Shown: positions 17,676-26,391 of the stretch, one piece after another
Layout of the letters: every line of letters begins with the position of its first letter
Numbering within the stretch: position 1 is the stretch's first letter
Source of the DNA: an uncultured Flavobacteriaceae bacterium
GTDB lineage: Bacteria > Bacteroidota > Bacteroidia > Flavobacteriales > Flavobacteriaceae
Direction: 5' to 3'
Length of the DNA: 40,066 bases
NCBI GenBank assembly: GCA_905479745.1
Contig: CAJQNO010000007.1
Span: 1 to 40,066, forward strand
Translations under genes and position numbers: made by a program
The notes under the pieces: model-generated
The model's database searches: none
What the model was told of the DNA's origin: nothing
What the model saw: only the letters and a program-made list of their open reading frames with translations

Positions 17676-17701
17676 AGGATAGGTCTTCGGGCCTATCCTT
17701 T
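17676..17701 (+). terminator. UUCG-tetraloop hairpin, likely terminator
   Basis: AGGATAGGTC (17676-17685) pairs fully with GGCCTATCCT (17690-17699), one G-U pair, closed by a C(UUCG)G tetraloop. Only three T follow directly, so the T-tract is weak. It ends the plus-strand seven-TM transcript and overlaps the last codons of the convergent ccsBA gene. Confidence 0.6.
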
Positions 17702-20700
17702 ATTTGTATAGAATTTCTTGTAACGGAAATAAGACGCGAAACTCAATAAGATCGCGAAGGCAACTATATACCAAACGAAGGTAGGTGTTACCGGCGCATC
17801 TCCACTTGCATACGAATGTAAACCAGTAAGATAGAAGTTCACCCCAAAATAGGTCATCATAATGGAGGCGTATGCAAACAATGCCATCACATTGAAAAAC
17901 CAACGACCTCTAAGCCCTGGAACCAGTCTCATATGTATTACAAAGGCATATATCATTATACTAATCAATGCCCAGGTTTCTTTAGGATCCCAACCCCAAT
18001 ATCGTCCCCAACTTTCATTAGCCCATTGCCCTCCTAGGAAATTTCCAATGGTAAGCATCACCAATCCTACGGTTAAAGCCATTTCGGTAATAACGGTGAT
18101 CTCCTTAAGGCTAAGATCCATTCTCACCTTGTTCTTCTTGGTTGTTAAGAGAATAAGCACCAGTGCTGTTACCGCCTGCATCATGCCCAGGGTAAAAGGC
18201 CCGTAACTTGCCACGATCACCGCAACATGTATCATAAGCCAGTAACTATCGAGTACGGGTTGCAAATTGGCAATGGATGGATCCAGCCAATTTTGGTTGG
18301 CCACCCAGAGAATGATCGCCGCGACAAAAGCGGTTGCCGCAAGCGTAAGATTGCTCTTCCGTCCTAAGGCAATTCCGAAGAAAACCGTAGCCCAAGCCAC
18401 ATAGATAATGGATTCGTATGCGTCACTCCAGGGCGCATGACCACTGATGTACCATCTAAGTGCGAGCCCAAAGATCATAAGCACAAAAAAGACCCAAATA
18501 ATATATTTACAGATCCGGATAAGCAGGTCGTAGGTTTTGGAATTGCTGAATATTTTCAAGATCACAAAGAGATACATCACAAATCCAATAAGCAGGAAAT
18601 AGGTATATAGCCTATTGAAAATATCAACTTTGTTATAAAGGAGCTCTGCATCGATCTTATTTTCTGAAGGCATTACCTCGCTCCCATATTTCATTTGAAA
18701 TTTGGCAAGGCCATCCAGGATCTCTTCCGCCTGACCATAATCGCCGTCTTTTCTGGCCTGTGCTACCGATTGGAAATAGGCGGGTAAAATGGTTCGTGTG
18801 GCCACCGAGTCCATTCCCTTGAAATTAGCCTCGTTCAATTGAGGGTAGGCAACCCAAGTGTTATTCTCATCGTTGGGAATAGGGAATATTTTCAGCACAC
18901 TACCGCTTAGTGTCTGGTTGAGCAAATACACGCTCTCGTAGGTTTTTATAAAATCCTTTTCAAACTGATTGGGGTTTGCTTTGCGGGTTGCTTCCTCCAG
19001 GTATGGTTCCAGTTTGTTGTTTCCCTGTGCATCGAAAAGATCGATCATGGCAATTCGGGACGCATCTTCAGGGACTCCCAGGACCTTTCGTAGGCTATCG
19101 TTACCTCGTTTTAAATAGATTAACGGAACCTCAAGCCATACACGAGGAAACTCGGTCATAGACATGAACACCTGGTTGGCATCCAATCCTTCGTAGGTAT
19201 TACGCCTGCTTATTTTCCGAAGCAATTCACTGGCATAGGTATTTACAGGTTTCATCCTACCGTCATCTTGTATCACCAGTTTCGAAAACCGGGCGGCGTG
19301 CTCTTTGCTCACCACATTGGCTTTTATAATAGAATCCAGCTGCTGTTTATTGGTATTGGCATGCTGATGATCGTCCTGGGCCATGGCGCCTCCCACGGTA
19401 AATAGCCCCAACATGAGCGTAAGCGCAGCCTTCTTGGCTCCTATTTTTTCCAGCATCTGTTTCAAACTTCCAAATCGCGTATTCTTGTCGAACAATATCG
19501 CCATCAGTCCAAAATAAAGCAGGAAGTAACCAATATAAGTGATCCAGGTACCCCACCAGTCTTTGTTCACGGAAAGAACAGTCCCTTTCTCATCCGGGTC
19601 GAAACTGGCCTGAAAGAATCGATAGCCACCTTCATCCAGCACATGATTCATATAAATGTCGTAATCGTAGAACTCTTCCTTTGAACGATTCACGGTTACT
19701 TTACTTTTAAAAGCCGAATATCCCTTTTCAGTACCGGGATATTTATCGGCGATGAAATCGTTTAGCGTAATGCTAAACGGTAATTCATACTTCTTCGAGC
19801 CATAGGCCAGGAATACGTCCAATCCGCCCACCGTTACCTTTTTGGGGTTAGGATACGATCCTTTTCCTCCCAATAACTGTATGGTTTGGTGTTCCCCGTT
19901 GGAGCTAACCTCCAGAACCAGAGCATCGGTATTAGTCTTTTGCCCTTTGGGAGCCTTCACGATACCCATTTCTCCTTTGGTGATGGGTTCGGGGAATACA
20001 AAGGAAGTTCCGGCAAGCTGATATAGGGATCGCAGCTGTAAGGTTTGAAGGCTATCTGCCACCACAGTTCCCTGCTGCTGATCGGCCATACGCATATAGC
20101 TTCCCTCGAACGGACTTAAGATCTTGTAGGTACCTGTAGAATCTACCTCAATATTGATGGCCCCGTCTGTTGGGAAGTTAAGAGCGAACAGGATATTGTG
20201 GATATTAGCCACTTCCCCACTCTTTAGCCAGTGTTCATGCCGGCTTCCGTCGCCGGCTTCAACGATCTTAAGGTATTCGGCACCAGCCTCGGAAGGAATT
20301 AGTCCCTCTTCAGCATGACTAATAAAATCCTTATATACTATAGAAACTTCCTGATCGTAGTAATTGGTATGTAGTTCGAAATAATTATCCAGGCGTTCGG
20401 ATAGCCTAAGTTTTTTGGGTTGGACATTACGTCGCATTTGTACGCCGTCCACTTCCCTATCTCCATCGATAAAGGTGGTTAAATAGGTTTCATCGGAAAG
20501 AAAGGTGTTTTCGGTAGCTCCTTCCCTAATGCTCATTCGGCCCTCATAGCCAATATATCGAGTAACAAATGCTCCAACTAAAATGAGTATGAATGCCAGG
20601 TGAAGTGTGAGGGTGGCCCATTTCTTTTTTCTGTATAGCCTGAACCTGAAGATATTTCCAATAAAATTGATTACAAATAGAACCATGATCAATTCGAACC

Positions 20701-20857
20701 ACCAGGCGTTGTAAATAAGTTCACGCGTATAAGGCGTAGGAGAAGTTTCTGCCGAGGCGTCCAGGAAGGTTCCAACAGCCATAGCAGCAGCAAAAACAAT
20801 AAATAATACAGCAGTTAAACGGGTTGAGAAGAGAAGAGAAGCCAGTTTTTTTTGCAT
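17693..20857 (-). CDS. ccsBA: Fused cytochrome c biogenesis protein CcsBA (ResB-ResC)
   Basis: 1054 residues from ATG 20857. System II cytochrome c synthase: exports haem and attaches it to CXXCH apocytochromes at the outer face of the inner membrane. The N-terminal ResB/CcsB part has membrane segments near residues 10-30, 45-65 and 75-95 and a large periplasmic domain; the C-terminal CcsA part has several membrane segments and the tryptophan-rich haem motif WANESWGRYWGWDPKETWAL (around 945-964), flanked by candidate haem-ligand His (IHVAVIVASYG, FYLTGLHSY). Fused CcsBA is usual in Bacteroidota. A frame reaching 20875 would begin with TTG inside the TAAATTTG promoter box, so the ATG 18 nt downstream is preferred. 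Confidence 0.93.
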   Translation of the reverse strand: MQKKLASLLFSTRLTAVLFIVFAAAMAVGTFLDASAETSPTPYTRELIYNAWWFELIMVLFVINFIGNIFRFRLYRKKKWATLTLHLAFILILVGAFVTRYIGYEGRMSIREGATENTFLSDETYLTTFIDGDREVDGVQMRRNVQPKKLRLSERLDNYFELHTNYYDQEVSIVYKDFISHAEEGLIPSEAGAEYLKIVEAGDGSRHEHWLKSGEVANIHNILFALNFPTDGAINIEVDSTGTYKILSPFEGSYMRMADQQQGTVVADSLQTLQLRSLYQLAGTSFVFPEPITKGEMGIVKAPKGQKTNTDALVLEVSSNGEHQTIQLLGGKGSYPNPKKVTVGGLDVFLAYGSKKYELPFSITLNDFIADKYPGTEKGYSAFKSKVTVNRSKEEFYDYDIYMNHVLDEGGYRFFQASFDPDEKGTVLSVNKDWWGTWITYIGYFLLYFGLMAILFDKNTRFGSLKQMLEKIGAKKAALTLMLGLFTVGGAMAQDDHQHANTNKQQLDSIIKANVVSKEHAARFSKLVIQDDGRMKPVNTYASELLRKISRRNTYEGLDANQVFMSMTEFPRVWLEVPLIYLKRGNDSLRKVLGVPEDASRIAMIDLFDAQGNNKLEPYLEEATRKANPNQFEKDFIKTYESVYLLNQTLSGSVLKIFPIPNDENNTWVAYPQLNEANFKGMDSVATRTILPAYFQSVAQARKDGDYGQAEEILDGLAKFQMKYGSEVMPSENKIDAELLYNKVDIFNRLYTYFLLIGFVMYLFVILKIFSNSKTYDLLIRICKYIIWVFFVLMIFGLALRWYISGHAPWSDAYESIIYVAWATVFFGIALGRKSNLTLAATAFVAAIILWVANQNWLDPSIANLQPVLDSYWLMIHVAVIVASYGPFTLGMMQAVTALVLILLTTKKNKVRMDLSLKEITVITEMALTVGLVMLTIGNFLGGQWANESWGRYWGWDPKETWALISIMIYAFVIHMRLVPGLRGRWFFNVMALFAYASIMMTYFGVNFYLTGLHSYASGDAPVTPTFVWYIVAFAILLSFASYFRYKKFYTNKG

Positions 20858-20872
20858 CTGCAAATTTTTGTG

Positions 20873-20880
20873 CAAATTTA
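20873..20880 (-). promoter_or_regulatory. -7 box of ccsBA
   Basis: The minus strand reads TAAATTTG, an exact -7 match, 15 nt before the ATG at 20857. Its last bases supply the false TTG start at 20875. No clear -33 box. Confidence 0.5.
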
Positions 20881-20926
20881 GTTATTTGCAACCATTCTAG
20901 CTACTAAATTTTGTTAACTCCACAAT

Positions 20927-21322
20927 TTATTTCGCATTTCGCGATTGTCTTGCTTCGAATATCTTTAAATGGATGAAAGTACCCATGTTTCTTGCCCTGT
21001 TCTTAGCAATTTGTGCTACTTCTCCCTCAAATAAATCATCTACAGTCTTATACCAGAGATTGATCCAAACCCCGAAATGCATCTCGTTTATCGTACCGTT
21101 GTGATATGAATCCACATCGATGTGTTTCTGTAAGGGGTCACCATTGTAGGTCTTTCGAAAGAACAAATTACTTTCCCAAAAATTGGTGAGATGTTCAAAA
21201 TGAGTTTCCCAATCCTTTATCATTGGTTCGAATATTGGACCTAACAACTCGTCTTTTCGCACCCGTTTATAAAAGGTTCGAACGAGTAATTCTATATCAT
21301 CCCTGTTGCTTATGTCCTGCAT
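20927..21322 (-). CDS. Group III truncated haemoglobin
   Basis: 131 residues, typical trHb length. The segment INEMHFGVWINLW (78-90) carries the proximal haem-ligand His82 and the FxxW pattern of group III truncated haemoglobins (Campylobacter Ctb-like); HFEHLTNFWE (41-50) with FFRKTYNGDP is the usual E-helix region. Cytosolic. Family members bind O2 or NO and are linked to microaerobic or nitrosative stress. It lies just upstream of ccsBA on the same strand (69 nt), but ccsBA has its own -7 box, so co-transcription is possible rather than shown. Confidence 0.93.
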   Translation of the reverse strand: MQDISNRDDIELLVRTFYKRVRKDELLGPIFEPMIKDWETHFEHLTNFWESNLFFRKTYNGDPLQKHIDVDSYHNGTINEMHFGVWINLWYKTVDDLFEGEVAQIAKNRARNMGTFIHLKIFEARQSRNAK

Positions 21323-21344
21323 TTCTCTTTTTCAGAAGTCTGTG

Positions 21345-21352
21345 TAAAGATA
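21345..21352 (-). promoter_or_regulatory. -7 box of the truncated haemoglobin gene
   Basis: The minus strand reads TATCTTTA, fitting TAnnTTTG except for the last base, 22 nt before the ATG at 21322. Confidence 0.4.
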
Positions 21353-21399
21353 GTCTGAAACCATGGAAAATCATTGAAAAAAGTTATTACCTTCGCTAT

Positions 21400-22164
21400 A
21401 TGATTTCGATCGTTGTTATTGGCTTTGGGAACGTTGGTAAGCATTTAAGTGAGGCTTTTCACGAGGCGCCCGGACTGGTGTTGCGCCAAATTTATAACCG
21501 ATCGAACATAACACTTCCCGACTCGCTTCAGCAAGTGGCGTTTACAAACAACTTGACTGCCATATTCGACGCCGATGTGTATGTGATCGCTCTTCCCGAT
21601 GATCACATAGCACAAATTTCCTCGAAAATCGATAAAAAAGACAGTCTTGTGGTGCATACCTCGGGAGGAGTCGCTATGGACGAAATAGCCAGTAAAAATC
21701 GTCGGGGCGTGTTGTATCCGCTGCAAAGTTTTTCGAAACACAGAAGCGTGGATTTTAAATCCGTTCCTATATGTATTGAAGCCGAAACCAAGGAAGACCT
21801 GGAATTACTTCGGAAGTTAGGGAAACAGATCTCGGGCAAGGTAGCGGAAATTTCTTCGGAAGACAGGGCCAGCCTGCACCTTTCGGCCGTATTTGTAAAT
21901 AATTTCGTGAATCATCTCTATCACATTTCGGAAGAATTACTTCAGCAAAAAAAACTCAATTTCGATTTACTGAAACCGCTTATTAAAGAGACTGCAAAAA
22001 AAATTGAAGAGTTATCCCCTTCCGAAGCACAAACGGGACCTGCCATCCGTAATGATGAAAAAACCCTGAGAAAGCATCTGCAGATTTTAAAAGATAGCCC
22101 TTACGAGACATTATACCGCGACCTTACGGCGTCCATTCAGAAAACCTATGGAAAAAAGTTATAA
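21400..22164 (+). CDS. Rossmann-fold DUF2520 dehydrogenase-like protein
   Basis: 254 residues from ATG 21400. N-terminal NAD(P)-binding fold with VVIGFGNVGKHL (5-16, GxGxxG), then the DUF2520 helical domain (about 120-250) with LYPLQSFSKHR and an LHLSAVFVNNFVNHLY helix. The layout resembles ketopantoate reductase or pyrroline-5-carboxylate reductase, but the substrate is unknown. The open frame extends back to 21223, but residues before MISIVVIG look non-coding and overlap the haemoglobin gene in antisense, so I place the start at 21400. A TACCTTCG box lies 3-10 nt before it, so the leader would be very short. It begins a dense run and overlaps the next gene by 17 nt. Confidence 0.88.
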   Translation: MISIVVIGFGNVGKHLSEAFHEAPGLVLRQIYNRSNITLPDSLQQVAFTNNLTAIFDADVYVIALPDDHIAQISSKIDKKDSLVVHTSGGVAMDEIASKNRRGVLYPLQSFSKHRSVDFKSVPICIEAETKEDLELLRKLGKQISGKVAEISSEDRASLHLSAVFVNNFVNHLYHISEELLQQKKLNFDLLKPLIKETAKKIEELSPSEAQTGPAIRNDEKTLRKHLQILKDSPYETLYRDLTASIQKTYGKKL

Positions 22165-22681
22165 AGAATACCTACAGCATATCACCACCTTCGTCTTCGA
22201 TATAGACGGGGTATTAACCGATGGAAATGTGATGATCACTACCTCTGGTGAGTTGTTCCGAAGTATGAATACCAAGGACGGTTTCGCATTGAAAACGGCT
22301 GTAGAAAAAGGCTATAACATTTGCATGATAAGTGGCGGCACCAATGAGGGAGTTCGTTCACGGCTCAATGGCCTTGGTATAACCGATGTCTTTTTAGGGG
22401 CCGAAAATAAGCTAGAGATCCTTAATGATTATCTCAATACACGGGCATTGAACCGGGAGAATGTCCTTTTTATGGGAGACGATATTCCGGATCTTGAAGT
22501 AATGCAGGAAGTAGGATTACCTTGTTGTCCGCAGGATGCCGTGCCGGAAATAAAATACATTTGTAAGTATATTTCACATAAAAAAGGCGGGAAGGGCTGT
22601 GTTCGAGATGTGATAGAACAGGTGTTGAAAGTGCAGGGCAAATGGCTGCCCGTTAAGAACACATCAGCCAAATATGATTAA
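22148..22681 (+). CDS. KdsC-like HAD-IIIA phosphatase
   Basis: 177 residues. HAD type C0 without a cap: VFDIDGVLTDG (16-26, nucleophile Asp18, general acid Asp20), the MISGG motif II loop, and GDDIPDLEVM as motif IV. This matches 3-deoxy-D-manno-octulosonate-8-phosphate phosphatase (KdsC), which forms free Kdo for lipopolysaccharide. No kdsA, kdsB or kdsD is next to it, so the KdsC identity rests on sequence alone, and other members of the family have other substrates. It overlaps the DUF2520 gene by 17 nt and its stop codon shares a base with the UbiA start. Confidence 0.9.
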   Translation: MEKSYKEYLQHITTFVFDIDGVLTDGNVMITTSGELFRSMNTKDGFALKTAVEKGYNICMISGGTNEGVRSRLNGLGITDVFLGAENKLEILNDYLNTRALNRENVLFMGDDIPDLEVMQEVGLPCCPQDAVPEIKYICKYISHKKGGKGCVRDVIEQVLKVQGKWLPVKNTSAKYD

Positions 22682-23607
22682 TGTTAGATGCTAAGAGCTC
22701 TATGGCCTATTTGAAAATTATTCGCCCTTTTAATCTGCTGCTCATTGGCCTGGTACAGATCTTAATAAAATTTGTGCTTTTCGATACCTTTGGGGTGGAA
22801 ACGGCTATGAACACCTCTCAATTCCTGTGGTTATTGGTGGCGACTTTGGCCATAGCCGCGGCGGGTAATGTTGTGAATGATATTTACGATCTGGAGATCG
22901 ATAAGATCAATAAACCGGACAAAGTTCTAATTGGTAAGAAAATTTCGGAAAAAAGAGCCTTTACTTATTTTATATTTCTGAATTCACTTGGAGTAATTTC
23001 GGGTTTTGTGCTGGCCAACCAGCTGGGGAAACCCGGGTTGGCCGCAATTTTTATTGTGATCTCCGCCTTACTGTATATTTATTCAACCCAACTAAAAGCT
23101 ATGCTGATCACAGGGAATATCGTTATATCCCTGCTAGTGGCATTCAGCCTGATGATCGTGCTTATTTTCGATCTGTATCCCATAGCTACTAATGGCCTTT
23201 CGGAAGTACAACGCCGTGTATCGCGTATCGTACTTGACTATGCGATCTTCGCCTTCGTTATAAATTTTATGCGGGAAATCGTGAAAGATCTGGAAGATAT
23301 TAACGGGGATAAGAACGGAGATATCCGAACCCTCGCAATCGCTATAGGCAGGCAACGAACTACTTCCTTGGTTTTTGTAATCGCATCGGTGTTTATAATG
23401 AGTCTCGTTTTATACGTGTACATCTTCCTGTACGATAAACAACTTATGGTACTTTACTTTTTATTTCTCGTTGTAGCACCCCTTATATATTTTTGCATCA
23501 GGGCCTGGGGAGCGACATCACAGAAGGAATACGCAGCCATGTCTGTTATACTGAAGGTTACCATGTTTACAGGTATGTGTTCTATGGTTTGTTATCCTTT
23601 TATTTAG
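22681..23607 (+). CDS. UbiA-family prenyltransferase
   Basis: 308 residues, about nine membrane segments. It has the prenyl-diphosphate/Mg-binding motif NDIYDLEID (66-74, NDxxDxxxD) and a second Asp-rich region near DLEDINGDKNGDIRTLAIAIG (about 203-223). It transfers a prenyl chain to an acceptor at the inner membrane. In Bacteroidota such proteins are often labelled geranylgeranylglycerol-phosphate geranylgeranyltransferase; the acceptor cannot be told here. The ATG overlaps the previous stop (TAATG), favouring translational coupling; a second ATG at 22702 (MAYLKIIRP) is an alternative start. Confidence 0.92.
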   Translation: MLDAKSSMAYLKIIRPFNLLLIGLVQILIKFVLFDTFGVETAMNTSQFLWLLVATLAIAAAGNVVNDIYDLEIDKINKPDKVLIGKKISEKRAFTYFIFLNSLGVISGFVLANQLGKPGLAAIFIVISALLYIYSTQLKAMLITGNIVISLLVAFSLMIVLIFDLYPIATNGLSEVQRRVSRIVLDYAIFAFVINFMREIVKDLEDINGDKNGDIRTLAIAIGRQRTTSLVFVIASVFIMSLVLYVYIFLYDKQLMVLYFLFLVVAPLIYFCIRAWGATSQKEYAAMSVILKVTMFTGMCSMVCYPFI

Positions 23608-23616
23608 GTATTTAAT

Positions 23617-24207
23617 ATGAATTTCGATCCCAGGAAAAATTACATTTTAGAGAACGATAGGGTCTTACTACGGCCGCTGGCTGCTTCAGATTTTACCGAA
23701 TTACTGATCTTTTCGGAAGAAGAACCCGAGCTTTGGACCTATTCGCTTACTCCCGGCAGCGGAAAAGATAATTTAACCGCCTATATAGATCACGCCTTAC
23801 AACAACGTGATGACGGAGTTGCATTTCCTTTTATTGTGTTCGACAAAAAAGTGAAGCGATATGCCGGAAGTACCCGTTTCTACGATATCCAGCAACATCA
23901 CAATACCCTGCAACTGGGCTATACCTGGTATGGGAGAGAATTTCAGGGAAGCGGCCTCAATAAAAATTGTAAATATCTGTTACTTCAATTTGCTTTTGAA
24001 GAGCTGAAAGTAGATCGGGTCGAGTTCCGGGCCGATGCCAGAAATGCCCGAAGTATCGCAGCTATGAAAAGCATAGGCTGTACCGTGGAAGGAATATTGA
24101 GGTCTAACTATAGAAGTGTGGATGGAAGGCGCGATAGTATTGTATTGAGTATCTTGAAACGGGAGTGGATGGATAAAGTGAAACAGGAACTTAAGAACAA
24201 ATTATAA
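23617..24207 (+). CDS. GNAT acetyltransferase, RimJ/RimL-like
   Basis: 196 residues. Acetyltransf_3-type fold: VLLRPLAASDF at the first strand, GYTWYGREFQGSGLNK with the acetyl-CoA pyrophosphate loop, FRADARNARSIAAMKSIGC and the closing EGILRSNYRSVDGRRDSIVLSIL. It acetylates an amine of a protein N-terminus or small molecule with acetyl-CoA in the cytosol; the target is unknown. It begins 9 nt after ubiA and ends 4 nt before maf. Confidence 0.93.
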   Translation: MNFDPRKNYILENDRVLLRPLAASDFTELLIFSEEEPELWTYSLTPGSGKDNLTAYIDHALQQRDDGVAFPFIVFDKKVKRYAGSTRFYDIQQHHNTLQLGYTWYGREFQGSGLNKNCKYLLLQFAFEELKVDRVEFRADARNARSIAAMKSIGCTVEGILRSNYRSVDGRRDSIVLSILKREWMDKVKQELKNKL

Positions 24208-24211
24208 AGCT

Positions 24212-24799
24212 ATGCTGAAGGAAAAATTAAAGAATTATAATATCATTCTCGCTTCGGCATCTCCACGACGGCATCATTTCTTCAAAGAGTTAGACCTTGT
24301 ATTTACCATCGATATCAGGGAGGTAGAAGAGGTATATCCACCAAATCTAAAAGGAAAAGAGATCACCAATTACCTGGCAGAATTAAAAGCTTCTGCCTTT
24401 ACCGATCTTTCAGACGAGGACATTCTCATAACAAGCGACACCATAGTGTGGATGGACGATGAGGCTATCAACAAACCGGCAGATTACGAGGAGGCTTTTA
24501 CCATGATCGAACGGCTTAGTGGCAGAATGCATGAGGTTATAACTTCGGTTTGTTTCACTAATAAATCTTTTCAGAAAACAATAAACGATACTACAAAAGT
24601 GTGGTTTCGTGAGATCGATGCTGAAGAGATCGAATATTATATAAAAACGTATAAACCTTTCGACAAGGCCGGTAGTTACGGTATCCAGGAGTGGATAGGT
24701 TATGTGGCAATCGATAAATTGGAGGGCTGTTATTTTAACGTGATGGGATTGCCCACACGACTTGTTTACAAAACGTTAATGGAGATTGCGCGCCAATAG
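24212..24799 (+). CDS. maf: Maf-family nucleoside triphosphate pyrophosphatase
   Basis: 195 residues. Maf signature ILASASPRRHHF (12-23), SDTIVW (75-80, catalytic Asp76), NKPADYEEA and FDKAGSYGIQEW near the C-terminus. The family hydrolyses non-canonical or selected NTPs (dTTP, UTP and modified ones) to monophosphates; the older name is septum formation inhibitor. Its last codons hold the -33 box of the next gene's promoter. Confidence 0.94.
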   Translation: MLKEKLKNYNIILASASPRRHHFFKELDLVFTIDIREVEEVYPPNLKGKEITNYLAELKASAFTDLSDEDILITSDTIVWMDDEAINKPADYEEAFTMIERLSGRMHEVITSVCFTNKSFQKTINDTTKVWFREIDAEEIEYYIKTYKPFDKAGSYGIQEWIGYVAIDKLEGCYFNVMGLPTRLVYKTLMEIARQ

Positions 24800-24815
24800 T
24801 ATTGTCGTAATTTTG
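24786..24815 (+). promoter_or_regulatory. Promoter of the lipoprotein gene inside the end of maf
   Basis: TTG (24786-24788) is followed after exactly 19 nt by TAATTTTG (24808-24815), both matching consensus. The ATG at 24831 follows 15 nt later. The -33 element lies in the maf coding sequence and its TTG creates a false upstream start. Confidence 0.65.
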
Positions 24816-24830
24816 CGCAAAATCTTGCCT

Positions 24831-25775
24831 ATGTTTCGATCTACATTAGTTTTATTATTACCTATTTTCGCATTTCTTTTTCTATCGGGTTGTACCCAGC
24901 CGGAGAAGGTTTTTGGCGCTAAGGATTTAGCCATAGAATCTTCAGAAATAAAAATAGCAGGAAAACCACGGGTTCTTACCAACGAATTTAAAGCGTATTG
25001 GTTTGCAGGTACGGCAGAGATCACATCATACGAACTCATGCAGGAACGATATGGGGAACTGAGAAAAGGAACGGCAGTCACGGTATTCGTTTCAGAAGAT
25101 TTCTTACCCGGAACCCAGGTAAAAGCCGAGCAGTCCCGGAAGGAAACTATCCCGGTACTTAAATTAAATAGTACCAAGAAATTCCTTACCGGTATCTATC
25201 CGTATTCGATCATGACCAGTGCCTTCAGCCCAATCACAAAAAAAGATCACGCCATCAAATTAAGTACTTCCGTACAGGAATGGTGTGGCCAGGTCTATAT
25301 GCAGTTAAATAATCGCAGTAAGTTTGAATTTGTTGGCCACTCATATTTTGAGGGAGACGCAGACCAAAAAGCATCTTTGGATAAAACCTGGCTTGAGGAT
25401 GAATTGTGGAATTTAATACGTATAAATCCGGAAGATTTGCCCACCGGGGATATCACAATTATTCCATCACTTGAATTTCACAGGATGCGCCACAAAAAAT
25501 TTGCTGTTCAAAATGCGGTAGCGAGTTTAAAACAAGGCGACTCGATATCCACCTACCTATTAAAATATCCCGAGTTGGAGCGGGAACTAAAAATCTACTT
25601 TAACAGCAGCTTTCCATTCGAGATCGAGAAATGGGAAGAGACCAATTCGGCCTGGGGAAGTAACCAACGTCTCACAACTACCGCAACCAGAATGAAGCGC
25701 ATCAAGAATGCATACTGGAGCAGGAACAGTAATGCAGACGTAGCCCTTCGAGATTCTTTAAGTCTAAATCCGTAG
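24831..25775 (+). CDS. Unknown lipoprotein
   Basis: 314 residues from ATG 24831. The signal sequence ends in a lipobox FLSGC with lipidated Cys21, so it is anchored in a membrane, probably the outer one. The mature part is mixed alpha/beta with long charged helices and no catalytic motif that I recognise. Relatives are sometimes labelled as Maf-type proteins, apparently by neighbourhood; no Maf motif is visible here. The frame reaches back to a TTG at 24786, but that lies in the promoter and overlaps maf, and the lipobox signal starts naturally at 24831. It ends 8 nt before the MscS channel. Confidence 0.85.
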   Translation: MFRSTLVLLLPIFAFLFLSGCTQPEKVFGAKDLAIESSEIKIAGKPRVLTNEFKAYWFAGTAEITSYELMQERYGELRKGTAVTVFVSEDFLPGTQVKAEQSRKETIPVLKLNSTKKFLTGIYPYSIMTSAFSPITKKDHAIKLSTSVQEWCGQVYMQLNNRSKFEFVGHSYFEGDADQKASLDKTWLEDELWNLIRINPEDLPTGDITIIPSLEFHRMRHKKFAVQNAVASLKQGDSISTYLLKYPELERELKIYFNSSFPFEIEKWEETNSAWGSNQRLTTTATRMKRIKNAYWSRNSNADVALRDSLSLNP

Positions 25776-25783
25776 ATTTGAGC

Positions 25784-26338
25784 ATGGAAAAATTCTTGCC
25801 CGAAATATTACAATCGGCTATCATCATTACCATCAACCTTATCATAAGATGGATATTGGTGCGAATAGTAAAGCGATTTTCGAAGAAATCGGAAAGAGTT
25901 GAACATCGTACCGGATTAATTATAAAGTATATTGATTTTGCCATTATTTTCCTTAGTATTTTCGGATTAATCCTTATTTGGGGTGTCGAATTTACCGATG
26001 TAGGCTGGGTGATGTCCTCTGTATTTGCGGTGATTGGGATAGGCTTCTTTGCGCAATGGTCTATCCTGTCTAATATTACCAGCGGAATCATTATGTTTTT
26101 CACCTTCCCCTATAAGATTGGAGATTTTATTATCATTCACGACAAAGAGTACAATTTTGAAGGCACTATAGAAGATATCAGAGGATTTCACACCGTGATC
26201 AAAACAAACTCCGGTGAGATCATTACTTACCCTAATAGTTTAATGCTTCAAAAAGGAGTAACCGTGGTAAAGCCGGATGAATTGGATGAATTTTTACAGG
26301 AAGAAGATAAAAATGTTAAAGAACACCCAATAGATTAA
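25784..26338 (+). CDS. Small MscS-family mechanosensitive channel
   Basis: 184 residues, short for the family. Membrane segments at about 9-27, 45-65 and 70-90; the last is the pore-lining type helix GWVMSSVFAVIGIGFFAQWSILSNITSGIIMFF, followed by the MscS beta domain FPYKIGDFIIIHDKEYNFEGTIEDIRGFHTVIKTNSGEIITYPNS in parts. The long C-terminal cage domain is missing. It would open under membrane tension to release solutes. The ATG at 25784 is preferred to the in-frame TTG at 25778. Confidence 0.92.
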   Translation: MEKFLPEILQSAIIITINLIIRWILVRIVKRFSKKSERVEHRTGLIIKYIDFAIIFLSIFGLILIWGVEFTDVGWVMSSVFAVIGIGFFAQWSILSNITSGIIMFFTFPYKIGDFIIIHDKEYNFEGTIEDIRGFHTVIKTNSGEIITYPNSLMLQKGVTVVKPDELDEFLQEEDKNVKEHPID

Positions 26339-26358
26339 TTAAGCTTTTTCATTTTGGG

Positions 26359-26366
26359 TATATTTG
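26359..26366 (+). promoter_or_regulatory. -7 box of the PIG-L gene
   Basis: TATATTTG is an exact TAnnTTTG match, 25 nt before the ATG at 26392. The -33 position is weak (TTAA). Confidence 0.5.
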
Positions 26367-26391
26367 ATTTCTACTGAAAACTCCTTATCCA

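Noticed and set aside
21223..21399. N-terminal extension of the DUF2520 protein
   Set aside because: The 59 extra residues overlap the haemoglobin gene in antisense and look unlike the family; MISIVVIGFG at 21400 is the natural Rossmann start.
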